A DNA stretch of 43,034 bases from Prochlorococcus sp. AG-355-M18 (GCA_003280725.1 QCED01000013.1:1-43034); one strand, 5' to 3'. Shown: positions 1-12,210, counted from the stretch's first letter. Notes: generated by a model from the letters alone, not told the origin. Program-made: numbers and translations.

Positions 1-130
1 TTCAACAAAAAATCAATTTAATATGAAAACTAAAAATTCAGTAAATAATTACAAAACCCTCAGTCAAGATAGTTAAAAATAAAAAATAGAGAAAAATTTC
101 CAGTAATTCCTAATCTTAGCAGCTTTTGTG
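1..130. other. Gene-free left edge
   Basis: No open frame of useful length is visible. The stretch lies downstream of tatD on the minus strand and is very AT-rich. In Prochlorococcus genomes, as I recall, rpoB follows tatD on this strand, so this may be the rpoB leader. The rpoB start itself is not in the window, so that is inference. Confidence 0.4.
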
Positions 131-925
131 TCAACTTAACAAGTCAAATTTAAACAAATCTTCAGCATTCTTTGATGATTCTTTGGCGATCGTAATTAAT
201 TCAGTAGATCTTAAATCTGCCATATAATTGGCAACATTTTCTACAAATGCAGGTTCATTTCTTTTACCCCTGTGAGGAACAGGTGCCAAAAAGGGAGAGT
301 CGGTTTCAATTAAGTACTTATCATTAGGTACCCTTTTGGCACACTCATGAATGTCATGTGCTTTTGGAAAAGTGACTATTCCACTAAAACTGATATAGAA
401 GCCAAGATCCAAGAATTTATTCATTTCGTTAGGGGTTCCTGTCCAACAATGAAGAACTCCTTTAGGACATTTTCCGTTATTAGAGAGATCATTACATATC
501 TCGATCATTTCAGTTGCAGCATCTCTGCAATGAATAATTACAGGCAATTTAAGTTCATAAGCTAACTCCATTTGCGGAATAAGAGCATCAATTTGCTGAT
601 TTTTATTTTCATTTTTAAAAAAATCCAAGCCTAATTCCCCAATAGCAACAACTCTTCTATCTTCTTGAGCTGACCTCCTTAAAAGAGATTTGGAATTGAG
701 TTCCCATTTTTTTGCTTCTAGCGGATGCAAACCTACCGAGTAATAAATTTCATTAAATTCATGAGATATTTTTTTCAACTTAGGAATTTCTGTCAATTCA
801 CAACAGGCATGAACAAGCTTTTTTACTCCTCTTGAACGCAATCTTTGTACAACATCTTCAAGATCTTTCTCAAAATTTTCAAATATTAAATGACAGTGGG
901 AGTCTATGAGTTCAATATCGCCCAT
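131..925 (-). CDS. tatD: TatD family metal-dependent hydrolase (DNase)
   Basis: A 264-residue TIM-barrel amidohydrolase-type protein, the usual length for TatD/YcfH/YabD. The metal-site residues are visible in order: D-S-H-C-H near the N-terminus (His10, His12), Glu97 in GELGLDF, His132 in IIHCRD, His159 in LHCW, and Asp209 in ETDSP. Family members are metal-dependent 3'-5' exonucleases or DNases, thought to act in DNA repair or turnover; the exact substrate here is unknown. It starts at an ATG and lies 18 bases downstream of rpsT on the same strand, so the two are probably cotranscribed. The start and family are clear; the physiological role is inferred. Confidence 0.93.
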   Translation of the reverse strand: MGDIELIDSHCHLIFENFEKDLEDVVQRLRSRGVKKLVHACCELTEIPKLKKISHEFNEIYYSVGLHPLEAKKWELNSKSLLRRSAQEDRRVVAIGELGLDFFKNENKNQQIDALIPQMELAYELKLPVIIHCRDAATEMIEICNDLSNNGKCPKGVLHCWTGTPNEMNKFLDLGFYISFSGIVTFPKAHDIHECAKRVPNDKYLIETDSPFLAPVPHRGKRNEPAFVENVANYMADLRSTELITIAKESSKNAEDLFKFDLLS

Positions 926-943
926 ACTTATAATCCGTCTTTT

Positions 944-1237
944 TTATTTTTCAGAGAGAGTGGTTTTTACAAAATTATTGATTTTTGATTTCTTATTAGC
1001 ACCGTTATTCCTATGAAGAACATTTTTTTTAACTGCCTTATCAATTAAGCTGAAAGCCTTATTAAGACTTGTTTTGACTAAATTTTTATTATCCTCACTA
1101 GGTTCGTTTTTATATTTTGCGCAATTCTCTAAGGTTTTTTTTGTTAAAGTCTTTACTGTAGACTTGTAAGACTTATTAATTAAACGATTTCTTTCAGCAA
1201 TTTGTATTCTCTTTTTTGCTGATTTGTTATTTGCCAC
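944..1237 (-). CDS. rpsT: 30S ribosomal protein S20
   Basis: A 97-residue, strongly basic protein beginning MANNKSAKKRIQ and rich in Lys and Asn, typical of bacterial S20, which binds 16S rRNA in the small-subunit body. The start codon is GTG (1235-1237). It is divergent from hisD, sharing a roughly 120-base promoter region, and is followed closely by tatD, suggesting an rpsT-tatD unit. The rpsT-tatD order, leading on to the RNA polymerase genes, is what I recall for Prochlorococcus and agrees with this layout. Confidence 0.96.
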   Translation of the reverse strand: MANNKSAKKRIQIAERNRLINKSYKSTVKTLTKKTLENCAKYKNEPSEDNKNLVKTSLNKAFSLIDKAVKKNVLHRNNGANKKSKINNFVKTTLSEK

Positions 1238-1299
1238 AGAGGATCGATGAATATAAGATTTTTATCATAACAAATAGATCGACTAGTAATCAATCATAT

Positions 1300-1305
1300 T
1301 ATAAT
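1300..1305 (+). promoter_or_regulatory. Candidate -10 element for hisD
   Basis: A perfect TATAAT lies about 54 bases upstream of the hisD ATG in the divergent rpsT-hisD gap. No convincing -35 is seen, which is common in this AT-rich background where such hexamers also occur by chance. Confidence 0.35.
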
Positions 1306-1358
1306 TTTAAGAAGATAATGCATTTTATCTTGAGTCTTTAAAATAGAAAATTTAGAAT

Positions 1359-2645
1359 ATGAAGATCCTAAATAATAAAAAAGAAGCTATCCAAGAATTA
1401 AAAAGGATTTCTAGTCGAACTAATTCAGAAAAAAATGCCAATATAAATACGATAGTCGAAGAGATTCTCCAAGAGGTTAAAAATTATGGAGATATTGCAG
1501 TTAAAAAATATACTAAAAAATTTGATGGTTTTAACCCTGACCCCATGCAGGTTAGCGAGAACGATTTGAGAGATTCATGGGATGAAATTGATAGCAATTT
1601 AAAGCGTTCACTTGAGCTGGCCCATTCGAGGATTAAAAAATTCCATGAGAAAGAAATTCCATCATCCTTCACTATTAAAGGTGAACATGGTGATATTGTC
1701 CAAAGGAGATGGAGACCAGTAAAAAATGCAGGAATTTATATCCCTGGAGGTAGAGCTGCTTATCCAAGCACTGTATTAATGAATGCAATACCTGCAACAG
1801 TAGCAGGTGTAGAAGAAATTGTAATGGTATCACCCGGGAATAAAGAAGGTAAAATAAACAAAACTGTTTTAGCTGCAGCACACTTATCAGGCATCAAAAA
1901 AGTTTTTCGAATTGGAGGCGCTCAGGCTATTGGTGCTTTGGCATTTGGCACCAATCTAATCAATAAAGTTGACGTTATTACAGGTCCAGGAAATATCTAT
2001 GTAACTACTGCTAAAAAAATAATTTACGGCTTGACAGGAATTGATTCTTTAGCTGGTCCCAGTGAAATATTAATCATTGCAGATGAAACAGCTCAAAGCA
2101 CTCATATAGCATCTGATCTGTTAGCACAAGCAGAACATGATCCTTTGGCTTCTGCAATACTTTTAACCACATCAAAGAACCAGGCAAAAGAAGTTTTAGA
2201 AGAACTTTATAAAAATATGGATGATCATCCTAGAAAAGAAATTTGCATGCAGTCAATAAAAAATTGGGGATTAATTGTTATTTGCGAAAATCATGAATCA
2301 TGTATCGAACTAAGCAATAACTTTGCTCCAGAGCACTTAGAAATTTTAACTATAGATTCAAAAAAGATTCTAGAAGGTATAGAGAATGCTGGAGCCATAT
2401 TTATAGGAAAATGGACCCCAGAAGCTGTTGGAGATTATCTAGCTGGACCAAATCACACTTTACCAACATCTGGTAATTCCAGATTTAGCGGATCTCTAGG
2501 AGTTGAAACTTTTATGAAAAACACTTCAATAATAGAATTTAATGAGGAAAGTTTAAAAGTAAATAGCCTTGATATAGTTAATCTTGCAAAAAGTGAAGGA
2601 TTACATAGTCACGCAAACTCCGTACAAATAAGATTTAAAGATTAG
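1359..2645 (+). CDS. hisD: Histidinol dehydrogenase
   Basis: A 428-residue protein of normal family length. It catalyses the last two steps of histidine synthesis, the NAD-dependent oxidation of L-histidinol to L-histidine. Visible signatures are the [14 protein letters not shown] stretch (about 230-243), the zinc ligands Gln257 and His260 in QAEHDP, the catalytic pair Glu324-His325 in FAPEHLE, Asp358 and His365 in GDYLAGPNH, and a C-terminal His in LHSHAN. It stands alone rather than in a his operon, as is normal in cyanobacteria. Its stop codon interlocks with that of convergent rpiA (4-base overlap). Confidence 0.97.
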   Translation: MKILNNKKEAIQELKRISSRTNSEKNANINTIVEEILQEVKNYGDIAVKKYTKKFDGFNPDPMQVSENDLRDSWDEIDSNLKRSLELAHSRIKKFHEKEIPSSFTIKGEHGDIVQRRWRPVKNAGIYIPGGRAAYPSTVLMNAIPATVAGVEEIVMVSPGNKEGKINKTVLAAAHLSGIKKVFRIGGAQAIGALAFGTNLINKVDVITGPGNIYVTTAKKIIYGLTGIDSLAGPSEILIIADETAQSTHIASDLLAQAEHDPLASAILLTTSKNQAKEVLEELYKNMDDHPRKEICMQSIKNWGLIVICENHESCIELSNNFAPEHLEILTIDSKKILEGIENAGAIFIGKWTPEAVGDYLAGPNHTLPTSGNSRFSGSLGVETFMKNTSIIEFNEESLKVNSLDIVNLAKSEGLHSHANSVQIRFKD

Positions 2646-3355
2646 CCAATTTTTGAAGGAGTATAAACAATAGGAGTACTGTTTTCAATTTTCCCAACTA
2701 ATACTTTGTCTGTAAGATCAACAAATAAACCGTTTTCTAATACTCCTGGAATATTATTAATACTCATTTCAATATCTTTTGGATTCTTAATACCATCATT
2801 AAACAATACATCTAAGATTAAATTACCCTGGTCAGTAACAACTGGACCAGCTTTTTTAGTGGCCATTCTTAAAGTAGAACTACCATTGATTTCTGAAATA
2901 ACTCCCTGAACTTGCTTCCACGCATTTGGAAGGACTTCTACAGGTAATGGGAAAGATTGATTTAAGTTTTGTACCATTTTAGTTTCGTCAACAACAATTA
3001 ATACTTGATTCGCTTTATATGCAACTAACTTTTCTCTAACATGACATGCTCCTCCCCCTTTTATTAATTGAAATCCTGGATCCACTTCATCTGCTCCATC
3101 AATAGCTAAATCTATTTGAGAAACAGAAGCTAAATCAATAAGCGGGATATCGAGTTCGAGCGCTAAAACTTCTGACTGAAAAGAAGTTGCTACACCTCTT
3201 ATATTTTGCAATTTTCCAGAACGAATTTCTTCAGCGAGACTTTTTATCATAAGAGCGGCTGTAGATCCAGATCCTAATCCAAGAATCATGTCACTTTTTA
3301 CTTCCTTAATTGCAGCATCAGCAACAATTTGTTTCATTTGATTTTGTGAATCCAA
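2642..3355 (-). CDS. rpiA: Ribose-5-phosphate isomerase A
   Basis: A 237-residue protein interconverting ribose-5-phosphate and ribulose-5-phosphate, needed in both the Calvin cycle and the pentose phosphate pathway. The phosphate-binding GLGSGSTA (26-33), the DGADEVD loop (86-92), KGGG (99-102) and the catalytic Glu108 in REKLV are all present. The frame opens with TTG at 3355; an ATG at codon 7 (3337) would give a start more like other RpiA proteins (MKQIVADAA) and is an equally good choice. The gene is convergent with hisD with no room for a terminator between them. Confidence 0.96.
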   Translation of the reverse strand: MDSQNQMKQIVADAAIKEVKSDMILGLGSGSTAALMIKSLAEEIRSGKLQNIRGVATSFQSEVLALELDIPLIDLASVSQIDLAIDGADEVDPGFQLIKGGGACHVREKLVAYKANQVLIVVDETKMVQNLNQSFPLPVEVLPNAWKQVQGVISEINGSSTLRMATKKAGPVVTDQGNLILDVLFNDGIKNPKDIEMSINNIPGVLENGLFVDLTDKVLVGKIENSTPIVYTPSKIG

Positions 3356-3399
3356 AATTTTTTTTCTAAGTTATAGATTATTAAATTTCAATGGGCGAT

Positions 3400-4683
<1,284 letters not shown>

Positions 4684-5151
4684 TTGGATAAAAAACACAA
4701 AACTAGACTTGAAACTCTACTAAAGAAAGTTGCCAATTCATGGAATTTCGAAATCTGCAATCTAAATATAAAAACCAATCAAAATCCAATTACTTTAGAA
4801 ATCATTATAAAAAAAACGAATGGTGGTGATATTTCACTTGATGATTGTGCACAATTTAATGCCCCAGCATCTGAAGAAATAGAAAATTCAAATCTTTTAA
4901 ATTGTTCATATGTCTTAGAAATTAGTAGTCAAGGGGTCAGTGATGAATTAACCTCAGAGAGAGACTTCAAAACTTTTAAGGGTTTTCCAGTTAATGTTGA
5001 GTTAAACCAAAAGAATTCAAAATTAAAATTTCTGAATGGTTTACTTTATGAAAAGTCTAAAGATTATTTAGCCATTAACATAAAAGGTAAGATTAAAAAA
5101 ATACCTTTAAATGAAGTTCTAAAAATTAGTCTTTGTACGTTACAAGATTAA
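4684..5151 (+). CDS. rimP: Ribosome maturation factor RimP
   Basis: A 155-residue protein, the family length, required for 30S subunit maturation. The conserved centre is recognisable: [10 protein letters not shown], then [19 protein letters not shown], corresponding to the usual EVSSPGLDRPLKxxxDF. The start is TTG at 4684; no ATG lies near the N-terminus. It is the first gene of rimP-nusA-ylxR-infB, an order conserved across bacteria, which strongly supports the call. Confidence 0.93.
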   Translation: MDKKHKTRLETLLKKVANSWNFEICNLNIKTNQNPITLEIIIKKTNGGDISLDDCAQFNAPASEEIENSNLLNCSYVLEISSQGVSDELTSERDFKTFKGFPVNVELNQKNSKLKFLNGLLYEKSKDYLAINIKGKIKKIPLNEVLKISLCTLQD

Positions 5152-5185
5152 TTATTTTCAACCATTATTCAATTTCCCATCATAG

Positions 5186-6586
5186 ATGGCATTAGTTATT
5201 CTCCCAGGTTTAAACAATCTAATAGAAGATATTAGTGAGGAAAAAAAGTTACCTCCTAATATAGTTGAAGCTGCGTTACGCGATGCTTTATTAAAAGGTT
5301 ACGAAAAATATAGAAGAACTTTTTATATTGGAGTTAACGCAGATCCATTTGAGGAAGAATATTTTAGTAACTTTGATGTTGGACTAGATTTAGATGAAGA
5401 AGGTTATAGAATCTTGGCCAGTAAGATCATTGTTGAAGAAGTTGAAAGCGAAGATCATCAAATATCTCTATTAGAAGTTAAACAAGTTGCTGATGATGCT
5501 CAAATTGGTGACACGGTTGTTTTAGATGTTACTCCGGAAAAAGAGGATTTTGGGCGAATGGCTGCTTCAACGACAAAGCAGGTCTTAGCCCAAAAATTAA
5601 GAGATCAACAAAGAAAAATGATCCAAGAGGAATTTGCAGATTTAGAAGATCCTGTTTTAACTGCTAGAGTTATTAGATTTGAGAGACAATCTGTCATTAT
5701 GGGAGTAAGTTCTGGTATTGGCAGGCCTGAAGTAGAGGCTGAACTTCCTAAGAAAGATCAATTACCAAATGATAATTATAGAGCAAATGCAACTTTTAAA
5801 GTATTTTTGAAAGAAGTTAGCGAAATCGCTAGAAAAGGTCCACAACTTTTTGTAAGTAGAGCGAATGCTGGCTTAGTTGTTTATCTATTTGAGAATGAAG
5901 TACCGGAAATTCAAGAAGGTACAGTAAAGATTGTTGCTGTTTCAAGAGAGGCGAACCCTCCTTCAAGAGCTGTTGGTCCAAGAACAAAAGTAGCTGTCGA
6001 TAGTGTCGAAAAAGAGGTAGACCCTGTAGGTGCCTGCATTGGAGCTAGAGGAGCAAGAATTCAACAAGTAGTAAATGAATTGAGGGGAGAAAAAATTGAT
6101 GTTATTAAGTGGTCATCGGATCCAATACAATATATTTTAAACTCTTTAAGTCCAGCGAAAGTTGATCTAGTAAGACTAGTTGACCCGGAAGGTCAACATG
6201 CGCACGTATTAGTTCCTCCTGATCAATTGAGTCTCGCAATTGGGAGAGAAGGACAAAATGTAAGACTTGCCGCAAGATTAACTGGTTGGAAAATTGATGT
6301 CAAAAACTCCCATGAATATGATCAAGAAGCAGAGGATGCCGCAGTTTCCGAATTAATCATTCAAAGGGAAGATGAGGAGAATCTGCAACGAGAAGCTGAG
6401 CTCAGATTGGAAGCAGAACAAGCTGAGCGTGCTGCTGAAGATGCAAGATTAAGAGAGCTCTATCCCCTTCCTGAAGATGATCAAGAGTATGAAGAAGAAC
6501 AATACCAAGAAGGCTTTTCAGATAATGATCAATTAGAGGTTGTTCAAGATAGTGAAATATCCGCTAAAGAGGAAAGAAAACGGTGA
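5186..6586 (+). CDS. nusA: Transcription termination/antitermination factor NusA
   Basis: A 466-residue RNA-polymerase-binding factor. Visible parts are the N-terminal RNAP-binding domain (about 1-125), an S1 domain (about 135-200), and two KH domains (about 230-370) with [13 protein letters not shown] and [19 protein letters not shown]. The tail from about 385 is highly acidic (Glu/Asp/Gln-rich). The C-terminal AR repeats of E. coli NusA are absent, as in other cyanobacteria. It begins 34 bases after rimP and its last codons overlap the ylxR start by 4 bases (GTGA), implying translational coupling. Confidence 0.96.
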   Translation: MALVILPGLNNLIEDISEEKKLPPNIVEAALRDALLKGYEKYRRTFYIGVNADPFEEEYFSNFDVGLDLDEEGYRILASKIIVEEVESEDHQISLLEVKQVADDAQIGDTVVLDVTPEKEDFGRMAASTTKQVLAQKLRDQQRKMIQEEFADLEDPVLTARVIRFERQSVIMGVSSGIGRPEVEAELPKKDQLPNDNYRANATFKVFLKEVSEIARKGPQLFVSRANAGLVVYLFENEVPEIQEGTVKIVAVSREANPPSRAVGPRTKVAVDSVEKEVDPVGACIGARGARIQQVVNELRGEKIDVIKWSSDPIQYILNSLSPAKVDLVRLVDPEGQHAHVLVPPDQLSLAIGREGQNVRLAARLTGWKIDVKNSHEYDQEAEDAAVSELIIQREDEENLQREAELRLEAEQAERAAEDARLRELYPLPEDDQEYEEEQYQEGFSDNDQLEVVQDSEISAKEERKR

Positions 6587-6864
6587 TACAACAAACTCCT
6601 GTTATGCGTATATGCATTTCATGTAGAAAAACATATGACAGGAAAAATCTTTTCAAGATTACCAAAGATCATAAGCAAGGAATAGTGTTTCAAAAGGGAA
6701 TGGGGCGATCAGCTTACATTTGCAAATCAAAAAAATGTTATTTAGATTCCAAGATCAAAAAAAAGCTTCAGAAAGCTTTAAAAACATCTCTAGAACCTGA
6801 AATTTTTGATATTTTTGAAAAAGAAATTGCAAGCTACAATGACTATCCCAATAAGGGAATATAA
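6583..6864 (+). CDS. ylxR: YlxR family RNA-binding protein
   Basis: A 93-residue basic protein. The YlxR hallmarks are present: R-x-C-x-x-C-R near the N-terminus (MRICISCRK) and GRSAYIC further on. It starts with a GTG at 6583 inside the nusA stop (GTGA overlap); an ATG at codon 8 is an alternative start placed right before RICISCR. Its position between nusA and infB is the classic location. The family is reported to bind RNA or affect RNase P in some bacteria; the role here is not established. Confidence 0.9.
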   Translation: MIQQTPVMRICISCRKTYDRKNLFKITKDHKQGIVFQKGMGRSAYICKSKKCYLDSKIKKKLQKALKTSLEPEIFDIFEKEIASYNDYPNKGI

Positions 6865-6910
6865 TAAAAATAAATCTTCTTAAAATTTTAAAAGAGTAAA
6901 ATCAGTTTAA

Positions 6911-9900
6911 ATGACTATCAGCGATAAAATCAGAATTTACGAACTTTCCAGAGACTTAAATCTGGAAAATAAAGATATATTAGATGCAGCTGAAAAACTT
7001 TCAATTTCAGTAAAAAGTCATAGCAGCTCTATTAGTGCAGAAGATGCAAAAAAAATAAAAAATCTTATTAATAATAAAAATCAAGATAAAAAAATACTTG
7101 CCATTAACAAACCTTCAATAAAACAAGATAAAGATAATTACAAACAAAATAAAGAAGATAAATCTAATGTTGGCTCTTCTTTAAAAGAAAAATCTCTCAA
7201 AGATAATACAAACAAAAAGCCATTATTGAAAAAACCTCTAAATAAGCCTGAGAGTCTAAAAACAATTTCAAATCAACCTAAAAATCTTAATAAACCAATT
7301 ATTTTTAATAATTCACAATCTCAGGCTAATCTTCGAACTAAGTTTTCAAATAATCCTTCGCAAAATTTAAACCAAGATAAAAAATCTTTCAGAAATAATA
7401 CAACCCCACCTATCAAAAGTCCTGCAAAACCGCCTATTCAACTAATTGCAAAGCCTAAAAATATTAGTAATTATTCTAAAACTAATGAGTCTTCCAAGAA
7501 CATTTACAATACGGGGGATAACAGACCACTATCGAACAGATTTGATAAAAACAGTAAGAAACCTAAAACAAAAAGTAATGATAAAAAAATAAATGCCCCT
7601 GAGCTCGTAGGAGCTCCGATCAGAAGAGAGGATCAAAATCAAAATCCTAATAAACAAAACAATACTAAACAAAACATTTCTTTTAAACAAACTATCCCAA
7701 AGAAAACTGGCGCACCAAAAAGACCTGGCGCTCCTAATAGACCAGGCATCTCCAATAGACCTGGTTCATTTAATAGACCAGTAAATCCAAACAGACCCGG
7801 CGCTCCTAATAGACCTGGTTCATTTAATAGACAGGTAAACCCAAACAGACCCGGTACTCCTAATAGACCTGGTTCTAAATTCAATGGTCAAAACCCCTCT
7901 GGGATTAGGAAACCAGTATCACCAAATGAATTGCTGCAACTTCAAAAAACTAATAAATCTGACAAGGACAAATTAGTTAAAAATAATAACGAAAAGGAAA
8001 ATATTGAGTCACCTAAACAAAAGTTCAAAGCTCCTAATAACCGTCTAAATACTTCCCCGAGTTCCAAAAAACCACCGTATAGAACATTTACAAATAGCTC
8101 AAAAAAACCGGGCAAGACAGATTGGGATGATACTGCAAAACTTGAAGCGCTAAGAAATAAAAATCCTCAGAAACAAAGACAGAAAGTTCATATTATTGGT
8201 GAGAATGAGGATTCATTAACTTCCGAAACCAGTGGATATTCAGGTGAGAAAATTTCAATATTATCAGCAAGCTTAGCGCGTCCAAAGAAAGAAAAGTCAA
8301 ATGAGCCTAAATCTCAAAAATCGATAAAGCAATTTAAGAAGAAGAAAAAAGAGAGTACAAAACAGAGGCAGAGAAGAAGAGCTATGGAATTAAAAGCTGC
8401 CAAAGAGGCCAAGCAAGTAAGACCTGAGATGATAATAGTTCCCGAAGATAATTTAACAGTTCAAGAATTAGCTGATAAATTAAGTCTTGAAAGCTCTGAA
8501 ATAATCAAATCTCTTTTCTTTAAAGGAATAACAGCAACTGTAACGCAATCACTTGACTTACAAACTATCGAAACAGTCGCAGAAGAGTTTGGAGTACCTG
8601 TTTTGCAAGATGATATCCAAGAGGCTGCTGAAAAAACAGTAGATATGATCGAATCTGATGATGCTGACAGCTTAATAAAAAGACCACCTGTTATTACAGT
8701 AATGGGTCATGTAGATCATGGCAAAACAAGTCTTTTAGATTCCATAAGAGAATCAAGAGTAGCTTCAGGAGAAGCAGGAGGCATTACACAACATATAGGA
8801 GCTTATCAAGTTGAATTTGAACATGAATCTAAAAAGAAAAAATTAACTTTTCTTGATACTCCAGGTCATGAAGCCTTTACAGCAATGAGAGCAAGGGGCA
8901 CAAAAGTTACTGATGTGGCTGTTCTTGTAGTGGCAGCAGATGATGGTTGCAGACCTCAAACACTTGAAGCCATTAGCCACGCAAGAGCTGCAAAAGTACC
9001 AATTGTTGTTGCAATAAATAAAATTGATAAAGAGGGAGCATCTGCAGAAAGAGTCAAGCAAGAATTATCAGAAAAAGATTTAATTGCTGAAGACTGGGGA
9101 GGAGATACTGTAATGGTTCCAGTAAGTGCAATCAAAAAACAAAACATTGATAAATTGCTTGAAATGATTTTATTAGTTTCAGAAGTTGAAGATCTGCAAG
9201 CCAACCCTGACAGATCAGCCAAAGGTACTGTCATCGAAGCCCACCTAGATAAAGCGAAAGGTCCTGTAGCTACACTGTTGGTACAGAATGGTACCTTAAA
9301 ATCAGGTGATGTTTTAGCTGCAGGATCAGTACTTGGAAAAATTAGAGCAATGGTTGATGAGCATGGGCATAGAATAAAAGAAGCTGGGCCATCATTTCCA
9401 GTTGAGGCTCTTGGATTTAGTGAAGTACCAACAGCTGGCGATGAATTTGAAGTCTACTCTGATGAAAAAACTGCTAGAGCTATCGTTGGTGATAGAGCCA
9501 CTGATGCTAGAGCTACCAAATTAGCTCAGCAAATGGCCTCTAGAAGAGTAAGCCTATCATCCTTATCCACGCAAGCAAATGATGGAGAATTAAAAGAGTT
9601 AAACTTAATTCTTAAAGCAGATGTTCAAGGTAGCGTTGAAGCGATATTGGGATCATTAGAACAATTACCAAAAGATGAAGTTCAGGTCAGGGTTCTACTA
9701 TCTGCTCCAGGAGAAATAACTGAAACAGATATAGATCTTGCAGCAGCTTCAGGATCAGTAATTATTGGATTTAACACCTCATTGGCATCTGGAGCAAAAA
9801 AAGCTGCTGATGCTAATGATGTTGATATAAGAGAATATGAAGTAATTTATAAACTTTTAGAAGATATACAATTGGCAATGGAAGGTCTACTCGAACCAGA

Positions 9901-10207
9901 TCTTGTAGAAGAATCACTAGGGAAAGCAGAAGTTCGAGCAACTTTTGCAGTTGGCAAAGGAGCTATTGCAGGCTGCTATATACAAACTGGTAAATTACAA
10001 CGTAATTGTTCTATTAGAGTTGTAAGAGCAGATAAAGTAATTTTTGAGGGCAATTTAGACTCACTTAAGAGGTCTAAAGATGATGTCAAAGAAGTTAATA
10101 CCGGCTTTGAATGTGGAGTTGGCTGCGATAAATTCTCTTCTTGGATTACGGGAGATATCATCGAAGCATTCAAATTTGTTACTAAAAAGAGGACACTAAC
10201 TCAATAA
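6911..10207 (+). CDS. infB: Translation initiation factor IF-2
   Basis: A 1098-residue GTPase that brings fMet-tRNA to the 30S subunit. It has an N-terminal IF2_N module (about 1-55), then a very long Lys/Asn/Pro-rich low-complexity region (about 60-500) that includes an Asn-Arg-Pro-Gly repeat block. A second IF2_N module follows (about 515-575, [15 protein letters not shown]). The G domain has G1 GHVDHGKT (about 599-606), G3 DTPGHEAF and G4 NKID. Domains II-IV follow, with [13 protein letters not shown] near the C-terminus. It is the last gene of the rimP operon, 46 bases after ylxR, and is convergent with the small DUF3493 gene. Confidence 0.97.
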   Translation: MTISDKIRIYELSRDLNLENKDILDAAEKLSISVKSHSSSISAEDAKKIKNLINNKNQDKKILAINKPSIKQDKDNYKQNKEDKSNVGSSLKEKSLKDNTNKKPLLKKPLNKPESLKTISNQPKNLNKPIIFNNSQSQANLRTKFSNNPSQNLNQDKKSFRNNTTPPIKSPAKPPIQLIAKPKNISNYSKTNESSKNIYNTGDNRPLSNRFDKNSKKPKTKSNDKKINAPELVGAPIRREDQNQNPNKQNNTKQNISFKQTIPKKTGAPKRPGAPNRPGISNRPGSFNRPVNPNRPGAPNRPGSFNRQVNPNRPGTPNRPGSKFNGQNPSGIRKPVSPNELLQLQKTNKSDKDKLVKNNNEKENIESPKQKFKAPNNRLNTSPSSKKPPYRTFTNSSKKPGKTDWDDTAKLEALRNKNPQKQRQKVHIIGENEDSLTSETSGYSGEKISILSASLARPKKEKSNEPKSQKSIKQFKKKKKESTKQRQRRRAMELKAAKEAKQVRPEMIIVPEDNLTVQELADKLSLESSEIIKSLFFKGITATVTQSLDLQTIETVAEEFGVPVLQDDIQEAAEKTVDMIESDDADSLIKRPPVITVMGHVDHGKTSLLDSIRESRVASGEAGGITQHIGAYQVEFEHESKKKKLTFLDTPGHEAFTAMRARGTKVTDVAVLVVAADDGCRPQTLEAISHARAAKVPIVVAINKIDKEGASAERVKQELSEKDLIAEDWGGDTVMVPVSAIKKQNIDKLLEMILLVSEVEDLQANPDRSAKGTVIEAHLDKAKGPVATLLVQNGTLKSGDVLAAGSVLGKIRAMVDEHGHRIKEAGPSFPVEALGFSEVPTAGDEFEVYSDEKTARAIVGDRATDARATKLAQQMASRRVSLSSLSTQANDGELKELNLILKADVQGSVEAILGSLEQLPKDEVQVRVLLSAPGEITETDIDLAAASGSVIIGFNTSLASGAKKAADANDVDIREYEVIYKLLEDIQLAMEGLLEPDLVEESLGKAEVRATFAVGKGAIAGCYIQTGKLQRNCSIRVVRADKVIFEGNLDSLKRSKDDVKEVNTGFECGVGCDKFSSWITGDIIEAFKFVTKKRTLTQ
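7707..7876 (+). repeat. In-frame tandem repeat within infB
   Basis: Degenerate direct repeats encode a Gly-Ala-Pro-Asn-Arg-Pro pattern. The clearest unit is 54 bases (18 residues), starting at 7799 and again in part at 7853, with an earlier related copy from about 7727. Shorter 18-27 base sub-units lie within it. It falls in the linker between the two IF2_N modules. Confidence 0.8.
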
Positions 10208-10223
10208 CTAAACATTGAAATTG

Positions 10224-10460
10224 TTAATCTTTATTCCTATCAAAAAATAATAAAGTAGGAAATACGATACAAGCTCCCAACTGTATAAGAAAGTTATTTT
10301 GCTGCAATTCACTCCCACTTGCAAATTTGGAAATCATTATTAGAAGACCCAAAAATGCCGAACCACTAAAAGCTATCCACAATACTCTCCTTAATCCCTT
10401 GAAAGGAGTCTGGGTTTCCTGTAATAACTTCTTTTTTAATTCAGGATCAATTTTTGACAT
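10224..10460 (-). CDS. Small two-helix membrane protein, DUF3493 type
   Basis: A 78-residue protein if started at the ATG at 10460 (MSKIDPELKKKLL); the open frame extends 4 codons further to a TTG. It has a polar N-terminus with TPFKGLRRVLW, then two hydrophobic segments (about residues 25-42 and 55-71) separated by a short loop. This matches the DUF3493 family of cyanobacteria and plastids, related to the LPA3 photosystem II assembly proteins of plants. Family assignment is from memory of the pattern. It converges on infB with only 16 bases between stops. Confidence 0.7.
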   Translation of the reverse strand: MSKIDPELKKKLLQETQTPFKGLRRVLWIAFSGSAFLGLLIMISKFASGSELQQNNFLIQLGACIVFPTLLFFDRNKD

Positions 10461-10489
10461 TGAAAATTTCAATTATAAACTTTAGTCTA

Positions 10490-10495
10490 TATAAA
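10490..10495 (+). promoter_or_regulatory. Candidate -10 element for tRNA-Thr
   Basis: TATAAA about 20 bases upstream of the mature tRNA 5' end is suitably placed for a short tRNA precursor. AT-rich surroundings make this weak. Confidence 0.3.
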
Positions 10496-10514
10496 ATTAT
10501 TAATATTTTAGTTT

Positions 10515-10586
10515 GCCGGTATAGCTCAGCGGCAGAGCAACTGTTTCGTAAACAGTAGGGCATTGGTTCAATTCCAATTATCGGCA
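10515..10586 (+). tRNA. trnT-CGU: tRNA-Thr (anticodon CGU)
   Basis: A complete 72-base cloverleaf can be folded. The acceptor stem GCCGGTA pairs with TATCGGC, with discriminator A. The D stem is GCTC/GAGC, the anticodon stem ACTGT/ACAGT encloses the loop TTCGTAA with anticodon CGT, and the T stem ATTGG/CCAAT encloses TTCAATT. CCA is not encoded. The anticodon reads ACG (Thr). Confidence 0.95.
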
Positions 10587-10611
10587 TTGCAAAAGCTAAT
10601 AACAAACAAAA

Positions 10612-12165
10612 ATGATTAATAGAATTTTAAAATTTAAATATCTTTTGAAGTTTTTTATTTTTATTCCTCTAATATTTTACGTTGGGGAAAGAAGTTATAT
10701 TGCTTTTGATGAAGGTTTTTATGCACTACAAGCTAGATGGATATTGGATAAAGGTAACTGGACAATTCCTCTTTGGTGGGATGAATATGTTTTAGATAGA
10801 ACAATTGGATTACAGTTTTTAATCGCAAAGTCACAAGAGATCTTTGGAAGAAACATGTTTTCGGCTTATCTACCCACAACAATATCTGCAATATTGATGC
10901 TATTCATAACTTATAAACTTCATGAAGAATTTTTTAATAAAAAATATGCAATTATATCTCCACTAATACTTTCTACTACCTATCTATGGTTTGACTACTC
11001 TCACTTAGCCACTCAAGATATTATTTATTCATGCTTAGTCACTCTTGGAGTATTTTCTTTAGTCAAGATAAAAAATAAAGGTGACAACCTCTATATTCTT
11101 CTCTTTGGTATTTGGATTGGTTTATCTTTCATGATGAAAACTTTTCTTGTATTTGTACCTTTACTATCACTTCTTCCATATATCTATATTAAAAAGTATC
11201 TTTTTTGCAGTAAAAATTTTTGGCTTGGACTACTAGTTGGGTTTATACCGTATTTATTTTGGGCGTTATCTATAGACCCTTATTTAGAAAAAAATATTTT
11301 ATTTTACTTAGTTGAAAAGTTTAATATCCTCTCAAATCAAAATACTTTTACAAATCCTTTCTATTATTATTTTTGGAATATTCCTGCAACATATCTTCCA
11401 TGGAGTGGTTTTGCAATTATTGGGCTAATACATAACATATTTAGAAGAAAAGAAAATAAATATATGCTTACTTTTTTCCCATTAATATTAATAGCCATTC
11501 TTAGTATTTTTTCTACAAAAACTCCTTACTATGCTCTACAAATTTCATCGATTTTCACGCTAAATACTTACGAAGGAATACAAATTTTATTTAATTCTAA
11601 AAGATATAAAATAATTTTTATATTTATCACCTCAAAAATAATTCCATTATTTATATTATCTTTACCTATCATATATTATTTTTTCTTTAAAAATATAACT
11701 ACTTTTAACTTTAAGGAAAATACGTTTCTTATCCTTGGATTATTATTTTTTGGGCTATCTTGGTCATTAATAAAAAATAAAAATTCATTCAAAGAAATAT
11801 TAATATCTCTCATTATTGGACCTTATTTATTAACTTCATTTCTTTTACAATCAGGTTTATTCACTGATAGATCAAGAGAATTAAGAGAAAAGATGGAATA
11901 TATATCATCTCTTGATATAGTAAAAAATCAACCGATAAATGTTGATAAAAGTGGAATCAAAGATTCTCAATCTCAATCAAAAATTATAAGAATTGCTTTA
12001 TTAACACCTATACTTGGTGAAAGTTTGGAGGATATTGATCAATTAAATAAATCAGATTTGGCATGGTCAACAGAATTTAAAGAAATAAAAAATAATAATT
12101 ATTCTTATGAAGTTATTTATGAAAATGATATTTTGAAACCATGGAAATTAATATTAAAAAAATAA
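10612..12165 (+). CDS. GT39/ArnT-like integral membrane glycosyltransferase
   Basis: A 517-residue protein with about ten hydrophobic segments. After the first segment comes ERSYIAFDEGFYALQARWIL, with the acidic pair Asp33-Glu34 in the first extracytoplasmic loop. This is the position and context of the catalytic Asp/Glu in dolichyl-phosphate-mannose protein mannosyltransferases (GT39) and ArnT-type enzymes, which move sugars from polyprenyl phosphate to acceptors on the outer face of the membrane. A hydrophilic C-terminal part (about 420-517) follows. Donor sugar and acceptor are unknown. It begins 25 bases after the tRNA and is followed 45 bases later by a family 2 glycosyltransferase, suggesting joint work on a surface glycan. 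Confidence 0.8.
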   Translation: MINRILKFKYLLKFFIFIPLIFYVGERSYIAFDEGFYALQARWILDKGNWTIPLWWDEYVLDRTIGLQFLIAKSQEIFGRNMFSAYLPTTISAILMLFITYKLHEEFFNKKYAIISPLILSTTYLWFDYSHLATQDIIYSCLVTLGVFSLVKIKNKGDNLYILLFGIWIGLSFMMKTFLVFVPLLSLLPYIYIKKYLFCSKNFWLGLLVGFIPYLFWALSIDPYLEKNILFYLVEKFNILSNQNTFTNPFYYYFWNIPATYLPWSGFAIIGLIHNIFRRKENKYMLTFFPLILIAILSIFSTKTPYYALQISSIFTLNTYEGIQILFNSKRYKIIFIFITSKIIPLFILSLPIIYYFFFKNITTFNFKENTFLILGLLFFGLSWSLIKNKNSFKEILISLIIGPYLLTSFLLQSGLFTDRSRELREKMEYISSLDIVKNQPINVDKSGIKDSQSQSKIIRIALLTPILGESLEDIDQLNKSDLAWSTEFKEIKNNNYSYEVIYENDILKPWKLILKK

Positions 12166-12210
12166 GTAATTCATATATAATAAATTGTCTTCAGCAAACT
12201 CTATAAAGTA

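Noticed and set aside
7639-7884. 81-codon minus-strand frame rich in Gly, Leu, Pro and Phe opposite infB
   Set aside because: It is the reverse reading of the Asn-Arg-Pro-Gly repeat; its regular composition is a by-product of the repeat.
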